Origin: Odoribacter sp. AF15-53
Lineage (GTDB): Bacteria > Bacteroidota > Bacteroidia > Bacteroidales > Marinifilaceae
Assembly: GCF_003479425.1 (NCBI RefSeq)
Contig: NZ_QUHC01000004.1
Coordinates: 310,001 to 374,000 of the forward strand
Direction of reading: 5' to 3'
Length of the DNA: 64,000 bases
The stretch's first letter is position 1. Each line of letters begins with the position of its first letter. Below the pieces are notes generated by a model. It was not told the DNA's origin. It saw only the letters and a program-made list of their open reading frames with translations, and searched no databases. The position numbers and the translations under genes are program-made. Shown here one piece after another: positions 32,315 through 40,937 of this stretch.

Positions 32315-33835
32315 TTAAAACACGAAACCACAATGTGCTTGCAGCGTTTCCCGGTGCAAGTCGCTTTTGTAGGAGTCGTGTTGCCAGTTTAATTTGATGA
32401 AAATGCCCCTGTTTTTGGGTAGGGTATAATTCCAGCGCAATTCGATATTCGTGGTCCAGTTGTTGGTTGATAAATTGTCGTAAGCCGCGTAAACACCGGC
32501 TAGGGCGATTTGTTCCTTGTTGATTTCCGTGAGTTGCAGGTCGGCTGTTGAATTATTCCGGTATTCGCCGTCCAGGGTAAGCTGGAAGGCCGACTTTTTG
32601 TATCCCGCGGAGGCGAAGAAATTCATTCCCCCGGACAGGTATTCCAGTTTCATGACACGGGCGGGATCGAGGTATTCCATTTCGAACGAGTTGAAACCCG
32701 CTCTTGGGGACACGTACCACGTGAGGCGTTGATTCTTGTCACGTCCGTACACGCCCGAAAGGGTGATGTCGGTCCGTTTCACGGATAATTGTTCCGCCTC
32801 ACCCGTTTTTTCATACACGTTTGTAGAAGCGCTCCCGATGAGTGATTCGATACCTTTTCGCTTCTGGTAGGATGCTTTTGTCCGGATCCCCCATTGATGT
32901 ACGGATTGGAAGGAGGTGTAAGCGAGTTCCGCTTTCATCTCGTTCTGTTTGAGTTCATTCAGGGGGAGATCATTCAGATCTGAAATGATTTTCTCGAAAG
33001 AGAATTTTTCATACCCGAAAGCCCCGGATAGTCCGGTTTTGTTCCGGGGAAGAATTTCAATGCTTGCCCCGTAGCGTTCCCCGTCGTAATAGATGGACGT
33101 GGCTCCCCGTCGGAAACGGACGTAATCCATGCCCAGACCGCTTAAATTATAGGTGACCGCGGAACCCAGTTCGCTAAAGAATTTGAGGTCGTTGGTTTGC
33201 TTGTATTTCCCGGCATGCAGGGCGATTCCCGCTAAGTATTGTCGGTTGAGTTTCACCGATATCCCGATAGACGCTCTCAGGTCGGAAACGATGTTTTTCG
33301 GGCGGGGATCTATTTTTCGGTATTCGATGAGGGCCCGGTAATTACCATATATACCCCACGTCAGACGCTCATGCTCCTGTGCATAACCTCCGGCGAAATA
33401 GTACTCTTCGAAATCCATTTCGCCCCCGATAGAATCGGCAACCACGTAAGGATATACCATTAAATAATCAGATGCCTCGTTCCATTCTACTTTTTCTTTC
33501 CGTCCCTTTTTGAAATAGGCACTTCCCCATACTTTGCTGTTGGCTTTCAGCGGCATGTAGGAAAATGCGTTAAAAGAGAAATTGCTCACTTCCGAACCAA
33601 GTTGGGGCAGGATGGCTTTATTGGCATTCTGTTGTTTCCAACCGATTTGAATTTCCGATATGGAAAAAGTATGGGCATAGTAGTTTATTGCCGGGTTGTC
33701 ATAGAGTTGTGACACGAAATTCTCCGTTGGGGAGAAGTAGGTTCGTGTGCGGGTGTTTACCGGAATACTATCCTGAGCCCAAACCCCGAAGGTTTGAAAT
33801 ATAAGACTGAAAACCAGAATGAAACGAGAGATCAT
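32315..33835 (-). CDS. DUF6850-type outer-membrane beta-barrel protein
   Basis: The 506-aa product has a signal peptide (ILVFSLIFQTFGVWAQ). Beta strands with alternating aromatic residues then run to a C-terminal HCGFVF, a typical outer-membrane barrel ending in Phe. Segments such as WGSAYFKKGRKEKVEWNE and YYFAGGYAQEHERLTWGIYGNYRAL fit the Bacteroidetes DUF6850 family (from memory of the family; no search possible). It has no SusD-like features. Operon position suggests a second outer-membrane pore beside the TonB receptor. Confidence 0.72.
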   Translation of the reverse strand: MISRFILVFSLIFQTFGVWAQDSIPVNTRTRTYFSPTENFVSQLYDNPAINYYAHTFSISEIQIGWKQQNANKAILPQLGSEVSNFSFNAFSYMPLKANSKVWGSAYFKKGRKEKVEWNEASDYLMVYPYVVADSIGGEMDFEEYYFAGGYAQEHERLTWGIYGNYRALIEYRKIDPRPKNIVSDLRASIGISVKLNRQYLAGIALHAGKYKQTNDLKFFSELGSAVTYNLSGLGMDYVRFRRGATSIYYDGERYGASIEILPRNKTGLSGAFGYEKFSFEKIISDLNDLPLNELKQNEMKAELAYTSFQSVHQWGIRTKASYQKRKGIESLIGSASTNVYEKTGEAEQLSVKRTDITLSGVYGRDKNQRLTWYVSPRAGFNSFEMEYLDPARVMKLEYLSGGMNFFASAGYKKSAFQLTLDGEYRNNSTADLQLTEINKEQIALAGVYAAYDNLSTNNWTTNIELRWNYTLPKNRGIFIKLNWQHDSYKSDLHRETLQAHCGFVF

Positions 33836-33854
33836 GATTTTGTTGGTTTAATAA

Positions 33855-35060
33855 TTATTGTTTTAGAGACGGGGTGGCTTCGGGCGTGAAATCCAACGTG
33901 GAGTTGTTGGAATCTGCTAGAATAGCTCTTCCGTCTTCCGTGGTTGAGAAGGTTTTCCGGAGTACACTTTTCCCGTATCGGTTATTATCCTTGTCGATCA
34001 CGCCGCAGTAGGTCCAACCCATGTCCAGCGTGGGGGAGGTAACAATCCATTGGAATTCAGATTTAACACTTAGGTTGACTGCATCGACAATCATTTCGTT
34101 GGGAACTTTATAGCAACTTTCAGCTTGAGGAATTTCGTATTCCCCGAAAATGAACATCCATTCGTAATCGTAAGTATAATTCTTTAAGAATTCTTCCATG
34201 TCTCCCAGGCGAGCGATCGCGTAACTGCGGAATCCGCGATTGTGAAATATGAATTTGCCGTAGGGGGTAAGTATGTTTGGCACTTCTGGGTTGTCAATGT
34301 CACCCCCGTCATCGTAATAAATTTCGAAATTCGCTTTGCTTAGGTCAAAGGATTGAGAATTTTGAGCGTGATGGTTGATGGCGTTGTCCGCGATAATCAT
34401 GAATTCTCCCGGGTTAACCGGATGTTCCGTGCCGCTTCCCGGTATGGTCAGGATTGAGCTGACCGCCATGGCTTGATTCATGATATTGGGCGTGTAGTCT
34501 TGTTTATCCACGGTAAGGAATGTTGATTCGAGGATAGATAGCCCGTCAGCGTAAAGTACTTTATCCGTGTTGTTATAAATTTTGATGTACTTGTCACCGT
34601 CGTATTGTTTTCCTTCTTCGGTAAGTGTTCCCGTGAAGAATATTTCGGCAATGATGAAATCCGAAGATATCTGGCTCACGAACAATTCGGTGGTTAAAGA
34701 TGCACTTGCTCCGGTGATGTTAACCGATTCCTCGTATCCCCGGATTTGTCCATTCATGTTCTTGCCTTCTCTCTTGTATTGAATGGCACCTTCCATGCTG
34801 ATGTGGTACATTCCCTCGGGAATGGTTACGGTTACCTCGTTATTGGCAAAGGAGTTGTCACTGATCACCCGTCCCGTGTTGACATTCGTGAAGTTTACGA
34901 CCATGTTGGAAATACTGGGATCCTCGTAGTCGGCGGGGAGTGTCGTTGTTAATTTGAATTCGGTCGTCTGGATGTTTTTGTCATCGTCCGTGCATGACAA
35001 GAGGTTGAAGATCGTCATGATCAACAAACTGAAAATAATAAAGTTATTTTTCATGTTCAT
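33855..35060 (-). CDS. DUF4876-type lipoprotein with lamin-tail-like domain
   Basis: The 401-aa protein has a lipobox FNLLSC (Cys23) followed by TDDD, an arrangement often found on surface-exposed Bacteroidetes lipoproteins. The first ~110 residues form an Ig-like beta domain. From about 130, FIIAEIFFTGT..GDKYIKIYNNTDKVLYADGLSI is the lamin-tail-type domain typical of DUF4876. It sits 13 nt after the TonB receptor gene, the place usually occupied by a SusD-type surface ligand-binding lipoprotein, so a similar capture role is inferred. Confidence 0.78.
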   Translation of the reverse strand: MNMKNNFIIFSLLIMTIFNLLSCTDDDKNIQTTEFKLTTTLPADYEDPSISNMVVNFTNVNTGRVISDNSFANNEVTVTIPEGMYHISMEGAIQYKREGKNMNGQIRGYEESVNITGASASLTTELFVSQISSDFIIAEIFFTGTLTEEGKQYDGDKYIKIYNNTDKVLYADGLSILESTFLTVDKQDYTPNIMNQAMAVSSILTIPGSGTEHPVNPGEFMIIADNAINHHAQNSQSFDLSKANFEIYYDDGGDIDNPEVPNILTPYGKFIFHNRGFRSYAIARLGDMEEFLKNYTYDYEWMFIFGEYEIPQAESCYKVPNEMIVDAVNLSVKSEFQWIVTSPTLDMGWTYCGVIDKDNNRYGKSVLRKTFSTTEDGRAILADSNNSTLDFTPEATPSLKQ

Positions 35061-35073
35061 CGTTTTATTTGTT

Positions 35074-37845
35074 TTATAATTTAATATTCAATTCCATTCC
35101 GAAATAAGGGATCGCCTTTCTTCTTACTTTAAGCCCGTTGGATTCGTAGTCCGGGTTGTAATCCAGGATGTTTGTCACGAACATGGAAAGCCCTATTTTT
35201 TTATTAAAATATTTTGTCGCCGAGAAGTTGACATTGACAGATATGGGTACCGTCGTTTTTTTGAATGCAGCTTCGTTGTATTTTTCAATCAAATGTTGGC
35301 GTTCAACATGTGTGTAGTCGGCTTCGGTATAATCGTGTTCTTCTCCTTTGATGTCGACGTATTTGATCGGGACCCCGTTTTTCTTCATGCTTTGTTTGTT
35401 AGAGAGCCACATACATTCTACCGTGGTGGCGAAATTCAGTCCAAGCGGTTGCAAGTACGTGTCGAACTTGAAATTCGTGTTGAACTGTTCCCGGATATAC
35501 CCGTCGTCGTCCAGGTATAACCCGACGTATTTTAAGTATTCTCCGTTAAGCATGACGCTCGGTTGCTTGTATACCGGCTGGCTGTTGCTGTATCTCGATT
35601 TAAACCAAGCCCCGGTAATAGTGATTTTAGTGCGGATGGATTCGATTCGGTTGGAGGAGTATTGGAACTCGATTCCTTCTTTGACGATCATACTTCCGTT
35701 GGTGAGCATCCCGTAAGTACGGATAACCGTATCGGTTGTGTAGGTCAAATCTTCCAATTGAGGGGGACCTTCCAAGGAGGTATGGTCTATGGTTGACGTG
35801 TCATATTTCTTGTATTGAAAAGATCGGTGATAACTTGAATTCCTGAATCCGGAAGTCATCTTCTCGTAAAAATAGTTCACGGAAAACAAATGTTTGTTAT
35901 AATCGAAATCCAGACGAATTTCCCATTTCCGGTTCCGGGCAGGTTCCAGGTTGAAGTTCGTCGGATTGATGATATAAGTCATCATGTTTATCCGGCGATA
36001 GTCGCTATTGGAATGGTAATAATTTAATTGGGTAAGATCATGATAGATCATTTCCGGGTAGAGTTGTGACATGACGGGCATTTTTCTTTGCCAGCCGATA
36101 CCTCCCGCGATCTGAATGTTTAATTGTCGGTCACGAATAAATAGTGCCGGAAATTTCCACAAGGTGTTAACCCGCGGATCGACGTATATTTTGCCTTGCA
36201 TCCGGTAGGTATTGTCAAGGTTGAGTGGCGAAAAGGCCCGTATCCCTCCCGAAATCATCAGGTGATGTCGTTTGACGGGGACCGAAATACCGTCTTCAAG
36301 GAAGAACGAAATCATGTGATTTGCCGGAATGGCATCGTATGGACGAGCCCGGTACGCTGACGAGGGATAAAGGGGAAGCTCAGGATCGTACACTTGTCCT
36401 TTTCCCAAGTTTTTACTCATCTGCCATTCGACTCCCGCTTTCAATTTGTTGGTCGTGTTGAATAAGTTTATGTCATATTGCCCCATCGCTTTCACGTAAG
36501 CGTTGATCGGTTGCCCGTCTACTTCCAGGTACGCGGTGTATTTGTAGGGAAGAAATATCCCGTCGTGTTCGCCTTCTTCGGTGTTATTCGGGATGGACGT
36601 GTCCTTGTCCAGCGAGATGAATTTGGTTTGTTTTATTTTATTGCTGGAATAATCCACGGAGGCTGTCAGGTTGATAAATTGCCATTTACTGTATTGGGCG
36701 AATGTCCATGTCAGCGTGTTCGCCAAGGATACGCGGTGATAACTGGATTTATACTTGTCTATTTTTTTATAACTGATATCGGGATCACTTTTTTCATCGT
36801 CGATGGATTGCCCGTAATCCAGGTCTATGCTCCATGATAGTTTGCGGATTCCGGTTTGCCATTCCCGTACGGCGTGTGTCATAGCGGATAATCTTTTATA
36901 ACTTTCCAGGTTATTGCGCGGATCAATCTTGGCGTCGAGGTAATCGAAACCGAAGTTTAATGCCCAACCGTTTTCGCATTGGAAACCTTTTCCCACGTAC
37001 ACGAGTTTACTCTCCGGGTCTGCTTTTACACGAACGTCCCAGGGTTGCAGACCCGATTTACGTTGAATCTTGATCACCCCGCTAGTGAGTTCCCCGTACT
37101 CGACGGAGGGAATCCCTCGTATGATTTCCACGCTCTCGATAAAGTCGGTGGATAACGTCCGCATGTCAACCCCTTTGCCGATGCTGTTCCGGTAATAATC
37201 GTGATCGCTTTGATAAGACCCTAGAACGTGTTGCATGTTCGCGTCCGTGTTGATAGGAACCCCGTTGATAAGGAATGAAGTTCCAAGAGATGAAACGTCG
37301 TAGTCTTCACTGGTAACACCCACCTCTCTAAGTCGTATCTGGTTGACACCCCCCAGGGCGGGATCTTTTGTCCTTCCTCCAGGTAACAGGGCGAGAATAT
37401 CCGTGAAACTTGACGGTTGTAACAGGTCTATGGCTTTCCGGTTTATCTTGGAAGAGGTGGTTAATCCTCTCGATTCGGAAGCGGTGACGATTATATCTTG
37501 TAGGGTGATGTTATCCGGTTGCAGTAGAAATGACAGGGTCGTGTCCCGTGTCACGGACAGGGGATGTTGCAAGGTGGTATAACCGATGAAAGAGACATTC
37601 AGGATATAAGTCCCGGCAGGCACGTTTTTTATACTGAAAAAGCCTTTCGTGTCACTGATGGCGTGGAGTTGTACGGAATCATTTTTTAATAATACGGTGG
37701 CGAATTCCAATAATTCTTTTGTCTTGGCATCTTTTATGTTGCCTTGCAAGTGAATTCGTGCCTGGTTCTGAGCGTTAACCGAGAACGTGACAGATAAATA
37801 AGCCAGTAAGCAAAGTACTTTGATAAACCTAAATGTGTATTTCAT
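35074..37845 (-). CDS. TonB-dependent outer-membrane receptor, first gene of a seven-gene operon
   Basis: The 923-aa receptor has a signal peptide (to VNAQ) and a carboxypeptidase-like regulatory domain (about 30-110; GNIKDAKTKELLEFATVLLK). A TonB plug follows (about 115-250) with LQDIIVTASESRG and IRGIPSVEYGELTSGVIKIQ. A 22-strand-type barrel ends in FGMELNIKL. It has no SusD partner, so it resembles siderophore, metal or vitamin receptors more than polysaccharide SusC. The frame opens at a GTG (37848), but the adjacent ATG at 37845 is preferred. A TAACTTTG -7 box lies 22 nt upstream. No Fur-like operator was recognised. Confidence 0.9.
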   Translation of the reverse strand: MKYTFRFIKVLCLLAYLSVTFSVNAQNQARIHLQGNIKDAKTKELLEFATVLLKNDSVQLHAISDTKGFFSIKNVPAGTYILNVSFIGYTTLQHPLSVTRDTTLSFLLQPDNITLQDIIVTASESRGLTTSSKINRKAIDLLQPSSFTDILALLPGGRTKDPALGGVNQIRLREVGVTSEDYDVSSLGTSFLINGVPINTDANMQHVLGSYQSDHDYYRNSIGKGVDMRTLSTDFIESVEIIRGIPSVEYGELTSGVIKIQRKSGLQPWDVRVKADPESKLVYVGKGFQCENGWALNFGFDYLDAKIDPRNNLESYKRLSAMTHAVREWQTGIRKLSWSIDLDYGQSIDDEKSDPDISYKKIDKYKSSYHRVSLANTLTWTFAQYSKWQFINLTASVDYSSNKIKQTKFISLDKDTSIPNNTEEGEHDGIFLPYKYTAYLEVDGQPINAYVKAMGQYDINLFNTTNKLKAGVEWQMSKNLGKGQVYDPELPLYPSSAYRARPYDAIPANHMISFFLEDGISVPVKRHHLMISGGIRAFSPLNLDNTYRMQGKIYVDPRVNTLWKFPALFIRDRQLNIQIAGGIGWQRKMPVMSQLYPEMIYHDLTQLNYYHSNSDYRRINMMTYIINPTNFNLEPARNRKWEIRLDFDYNKHLFSVNYFYEKMTSGFRNSSYHRSFQYKKYDTSTIDHTSLEGPPQLEDLTYTTDTVIRTYGMLTNGSMIVKEGIEFQYSSNRIESIRTKITITGAWFKSRYSNSQPVYKQPSVMLNGEYLKYVGLYLDDDGYIREQFNTNFKFDTYLQPLGLNFATTVECMWLSNKQSMKKNGVPIKYVDIKGEEHDYTEADYTHVERQHLIEKYNEAAFKKTTVPISVNVNFSATKYFNKKIGLSMFVTNILDYNPDYESNGLKVRRKAIPYFGMELNIKL

Positions 37846-37867
37846 CACCTATTTCTTTTTGTGCAGG

Positions 37868-37875
37868 CAAAGTTA
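37868..37875 (-). promoter_or_regulatory. -7 box TAACTTTG for the TonB/ABC operon
   Basis: Minus-strand exact TAnnTTTG match 22 nt upstream of the TonB receptor ATG. With 13-23 nt gaps and no internal terminators, it probably drives all seven genes to 28931. The rest of the 304-bp gap to 38152 has a CCTCCCT/AGGGAGG hairpin (38023-38042) and no gene. Confidence 0.6.
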
Positions 37876-38110
37876 TAGGGTTGAATAATATGAATCTATC
37901 ACTAAAAATGAGGATATTTAACTAACGCTCTCGCCATTCGTGATAGGGGTGGTGGCGTGCTAATTGTGCGTGTCTGGCTGCAAGTTGCTTGTGTTTGCGG
38001 GAGGGGGAACGGGTAATGGGAACCTCCCTAAGAATAGGGAGGAGAGGGAATGTGTTTTAGATTTAGAGATGTATCTTATAACTAGTATTAGGGGGTGGGA
38101 TATAAAAAAA

Positions 38111-38133
38111 GTGACTTGTTCAGTTCAAGTCAC
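38111..38133. terminator. Terminator-like hairpin downstream of the M48 peptidase gene
   Basis: Arms gtgacttg and caagtcac around ttcagtt, flanked by A and T runs, 20 nt past the minus-strand stop. Confidence 0.65.
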
Positions 38134-38152
38134 CTTTTTATTAAAGTAGTGA

Positions 38153-38947
38153 TTACTTTTGTAATTTATCCGCTCTTTCTTTTAATCTGGCAGCACGGGC
38201 TTCGCTGTCCGGGTGAGAGGAGAACATTTGCTGGATACGGGAAGCTTTTTCGCCTCCTCCTTTAGAGAGTTCTACCAGTTTGTTCAAGGCTTTTGACATG
38301 GCGTAGGGATCAACTTTTTGCTGAAGACAGAAATCAAAAGCGTAATCGTCGGCCGCGTATTCTTGTTTCTGGGAGAATTGTGCGCCCATGAAGGCTTCGG
38401 CCAGGTCCCCCAGTTGGGAATCCGTTAGTTTGGACACTTTGTCGCTCATGGCTCCGACTGCATTCTTGGCGGCTGAACGGAGGTAAGCGTTTTTCATGGC
38501 ATGTTTGGTGTCTTGGTGTACCACGTGCCCAATTTCGTGTCCGATGACGGCTAACACCTCGTCGTCTGTCATGAGTTCCATTAATCCGGCGAAAATACGG
38601 ATACTTCCGTCCCCGCAAGCAAAGGCGTTCACGTCAACAACCTCGTAAACGGCGAAGTTTAAATTCAAGCCTTCGATAGCGGGAAAGTTTGCCGTGATCT
38701 TGGCCAAACGTTTTCCCAGTTCGCTATCCGGAGCAGCGATTTTATTATGGGTATCAACCCATTGGATGTATTCTTTGCTCATGTTGGCGATGTCCTCGTC
38801 CGAGAGCGTGATGGCCCCGGCTGCATCTTTCCCGGCTTGAATGGCTTTTTTGGTATCAATTTTCATCTTGCCGATTTTGATTTGTGCTTGTAAAGATATT
38901 ACCCCGGCAAGTAGTAGGGTTAACATGAATAGTTTTTTCATCTTCAT
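38153..38947 (-). CDS. M48-family zinc metalloprotease, exported
   Basis: The 264-aa protein has a signal peptide ending in LQAQ and an M48 domain: VVDVNAFACGDGSIRIFAGLM, catalytic HEIGH, and third-ligand Glu in QEYAADDYAFDFC. The C-terminus has the SSHPDSEARAARLKE motif seen in LoiP/BepA relatives. It probably performs envelope protein quality control in the periplasm. Monocistronic. Confidence 0.92.
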   Translation of the reverse strand: MKMKKLFMLTLLLAGVISLQAQIKIGKMKIDTKKAIQAGKDAAGAITLSDEDIANMSKEYIQWVDTHNKIAAPDSELGKRLAKITANFPAIEGLNLNFAVYEVVDVNAFACGDGSIRIFAGLMELMTDDEVLAVIGHEIGHVVHQDTKHAMKNAYLRSAAKNAVGAMSDKVSKLTDSQLGDLAEAFMGAQFSQKQEYAADDYAFDFCLQQKVDPYAMSKALNKLVELSKGGGEKASRIQQMFSSHPDSEARAARLKERADKLQK

Positions 38948-39011
38948 TATGAATTTATGTCTGATTATTAAGTATTTCCTGATTTACGCCTTGTTTTCTC
39001 GTTTCGGGAGG

Positions 39012-39019
39012 CAAAATTA
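39012..39019 (-). promoter_or_regulatory. -7 box TAATTTTG for the M48 peptidase gene
   Basis: Minus-strand exact TAnnTTTG match 65 nt before the start at 38947; divergent from the tRNA promoter at 39101. Confidence 0.45.
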
Positions 39020-39100
39020 AGTATTTCCAGCAAACGAGCAAAGGGTATGAATTATTTAAAAATATTCGTCCGGGAAGTGACCAAGTGAAAGAAATTATAT

Positions 39101-39108
39101 TACCTTTG
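39101..39108 (+). promoter_or_regulatory. -7 box TACCTTTG for tRNA-Arg
   Basis: Exact TAnnTTTG match 17 nt before the tRNA. Confidence 0.6.
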
Positions 39109-39125
39109 CATCGCTCAAATGAAAA

Positions 39126-39198
39126 GGACTCGTAGCTTAATGGATAGAGCACTTGGTTACGGCCCAAGAGGTTGTGGGTTCGACTCCCGCCGAGTTCA
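39126..39198 (+). tRNA. tRNA-Arg (anticodon ACG)
   Basis: The acceptor stem GGACTCG pairs with CGAGTTC (one G-U). The D arm is GCTT..GAGC. The anticodon stem is CTTGG/CCAAG with loop TTACGGC, giving anticodon ACG (inosine-modified to read CGU, CGC, CGA). The T arm contains GGGTTCGACTCCC. The discriminator is A and no CCA is encoded. 73 nt. Confidence 0.96.
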
Positions 39199-39217
39199 CT
39201 GAAATGACAAAAATGAT

Positions 39218-39251
39218 AAGCCTTGTAAATTTACCGATTTACGAGGCTTTT
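39218..39251 (+). terminator. Terminator after tRNA-Arg
   Basis: Arms aagccttgtaaat and atttacgaggctt (one mismatch) around ttaccg, followed by a T run. Confidence 0.75.
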
Positions 39252-39271
39252 TCTTTTCAATGTATGGGGAT

Positions 39272-39496
39272 TTAATTGTTCTTATTAATCAAGTTTACTG
39301 TCACTTTTACCGTTGTATCCATTTCTTCGGAGCGGCTTTCGGCTATCATCAGCGTTAGGGCTACAAGAGTGTTGTTACCGATGCGTTTGCTGCCGTCAGC
39401 ATGGTATAAAATACCGTATAAATTGAGTTGGAATTCGAGCCGAGAAGAGGGCGTAACGGGAGCATATCTTGGTAATGGAGGGGTAATAAAGACGAC
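39272..39496 (-). pseudogene. Unidentified 74-codon remnant reading frame
   Basis: The minus strand is open for 74 codons ending NLINKNN then TAA, bounded upstream by an in-frame TAA at 39497-39499. It contains QLNLYGILYHADGSKRIGNN and VALTLMIAESRSEEMD, more protein-like than shadow frames nearby. It has no internal ATG early enough to give a full domain. I do not recognise the family. It may be the C-terminal fragment of a lost gene, perhaps interrupted by the 11-bp array upstream. Confidence 0.3.
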
Positions 39497-39567
39497 TTAA
39501 CTTGTCTTTGTCTCGTCTTTATCTTGTCTATGTCTTGGCTGTGTTTGCTGATTTTTTGCTTAATTTT
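39491..39567. repeat. Degenerate tandem array, 11-bp period, seven units
   Basis: Units are GACGACTTAAC, TTGTCTTTGTC, TCGTCTTTATC, TTGTCTATGTC, TTGGCTGTGTT, TGCTGATTTTT and TGCTTAATTTT. The middle four share TnGnCTnTnTC. It lies between the remnant frame and the SIR2 gene promoter. Confidence 0.7.
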
Positions 39568-39645
39568 GGAGAATTTTACCTCGTTATGGGAAAAAGTTCG
39601 TGACATATTTAATACAAATGTCATATTTTTACGTGTGATAAATGT

Positions 39646-39653
39646 TATTTTTG
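39646..39653 (+). promoter_or_regulatory. -7 box TATTTTTG for the SIR2-domain gene
   Basis: Exact TAnnTTTG match 23 nt before the ATG at 39677; argues against the longer upstream reading frame. Confidence 0.5.
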
Positions 39654-39676
39654 TGGAGCGATATAAAAACACGAAA

Positions 39677-40777
39677 ATGGAGAAGACGGTTTATTTTTTA
39701 GGATCGGGATTTTCTAAGGAGGCGGGAGGTTTGGTTCAGAATGAGATTATCAGGACGATTCTGGACGAGGATTTCACGCGGGGGAACGAGCGGTTAATCA
39801 AGGCGAAGGATAATTTCCTCGGCTTTTTGAAAGAGGAATTGCATATTTACGAGGATCATTATTGCAACGTGCAGTTGGAGGATATATTCACGCCGATAGA
39901 CCGGTGTATCTGGGACGGGCTTTCGATCGGGCGGTACAGTGCGAGGGGATTGGTGGAGTTGCGGGAGGAGTTTAACGCCTTGATGGGGGCAGCGGTGAAT
40001 TATAGTTTCATGAAAAATAAGGCTTGTTGTGATTATATCGACGAGTTTGCGGAATATATAAACGGTATCGCCCGGCAGCGTATGGTGGACGGGGAGGATC
40101 GGGTGTCGGTGATTACCACGAATTGGGACGTGATGTTTGATCATGCCTTGAAACGGGCGATCGAGAACGGGCAGCCGGAAAAGTTGAGCGTGGTGGATTA
40201 TTGTTGTTACGTGAGTTCGTGGGAGGCGAATGACGATACGATCAAGCCGGGATTGCTTGCCGTGGGATATGGGGGATACAATATTAAATTATTGAAGTTG
40301 CATGGGTCGATGAACTGGTTTCAATGTCCCATGTGTCAGCGTATGTACGTGCGGTTTGGCGAGGAGATCGCTATAATGAAAGCCGCTTATTGCCGTCATT
40401 GCCGGAAAAATTATGGTATTCCTGAGATCAATTCTATCAAGTTGCAGAGTAATTTGTTGTTACCGACGTACTTGAAGAATCTGAGTAATATCCAGATCAA
40501 ACTGGTATGGCAGAACGCGGCGATCGAGTTGTCTGAGGCGAGCCGCATCGTGTTTATCGGGTATTCGTTGCCTGCTGCCGATTTCGAGATCCGGCAGTTG
40601 TTGGCCCGGATGATTCGCCCGAACGCGGAGATTCAGGTCGTGCTTTATCCTAAAAGTTCTCACGTGGAGGCGGAAGCCGAACGCTACCGGAATTTCTTCG
40701 GGAGCCGGATTTCCGAACAGGATATCATGCGGTTGACGGTGCCGGAATACGTGAGAAAACTAAAAGATAAAAACTAA
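39677..40777 (+). CDS. SIR2-family protein with zinc-ribbon insertion
   Basis: The 366-aa protein has the sirtuin/SIR2_2 core. These are NAD-binding GSGFSKEAGG (9-18), TTNWD (147-151, Asn149 as the NADase Asn), LLKLHGS (His209 as catalytic His) and IVFIGYSLPAADFEIRQLL. Between them sit two cysteine pairs, C217-x2-C220 and C239-x2-C242, a zinc ribbon as in deacetylase sirtuins. Stand-alone SIR2 proteins in bacteria are often NAD-depleting effectors of phage defence, but here no partner nuclease, TIR or helicase gene is adjacent. The role is open: defence NADase or protein deacylase. Monocistronic. Confidence 0.87.
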   Translation: MEKTVYFLGSGFSKEAGGLVQNEIIRTILDEDFTRGNERLIKAKDNFLGFLKEELHIYEDHYCNVQLEDIFTPIDRCIWDGLSIGRYSARGLVELREEFNALMGAAVNYSFMKNKACCDYIDEFAEYINGIARQRMVDGEDRVSVITTNWDVMFDHALKRAIENGQPEKLSVVDYCCYVSSWEANDDTIKPGLLAVGYGGYNIKLLKLHGSMNWFQCPMCQRMYVRFGEEIAIMKAAYCRHCRKNYGIPEINSIKLQSNLLLPTYLKNLSNIQIKLVWQNAAIELSEASRIVFIGYSLPAADFEIRQLLARMIRPNAEIQVVLYPKSSHVEAEAERYRNFFGSRISEQDIMRLTVPEYVRKLKDKN

Positions 40778-40848
40778 AAAATAAAAGTCATAATACTCCC
40801 TTAATTTCTATCTTTCAGTTTTTATCTTTTAGTTTTTAGCTTTTATCT
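40756..40848. repeat. Inverted repeat of 7-bp A/T-rich units spanning the SIR2 stop codon
   Basis: A perfect 20-bp inverted pair lies at 40756-40775 and 40817-40836. Each arm is built of 7-bp units (aaaacta, aaagata, aaaacta, aaaaata; then tttttat, cttttag, tttttag, cttttat). It includes the last codons of the SIR2 gene. It may act as a terminator, and its architecture matches families 1 and 2. Confidence 0.65.
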
Positions 40849-40892
40849 TAAAAAGTGGTATTTATACTCTATTATGGGATGTGGGAAAGCTT

Positions 40893-40900
40893 TACTTTTG
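40893..40900 (+). promoter_or_regulatory. -7 box TACTTTTG for the cysteate synthase gene
   Basis: Exact TAnnTTTG match 37 nt before the ATG at 40938. An AAGGAG Shine-Dalgarno-like site at 40925-40930 lies 7 nt before that ATG and supports it over the ATG at 40914. Confidence 0.6.
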
Positions 40901-40937
40901 TACGTATAAAGAAATGTACAATTCAAGGAGAGAAGAT

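Noticed and set aside
35074..37845. SusC of a polysaccharide utilisation locus
   Set aside because: There is no SusD, glycoside hydrolase, or hybrid two-component or sigma/anti-sigma regulator nearby.
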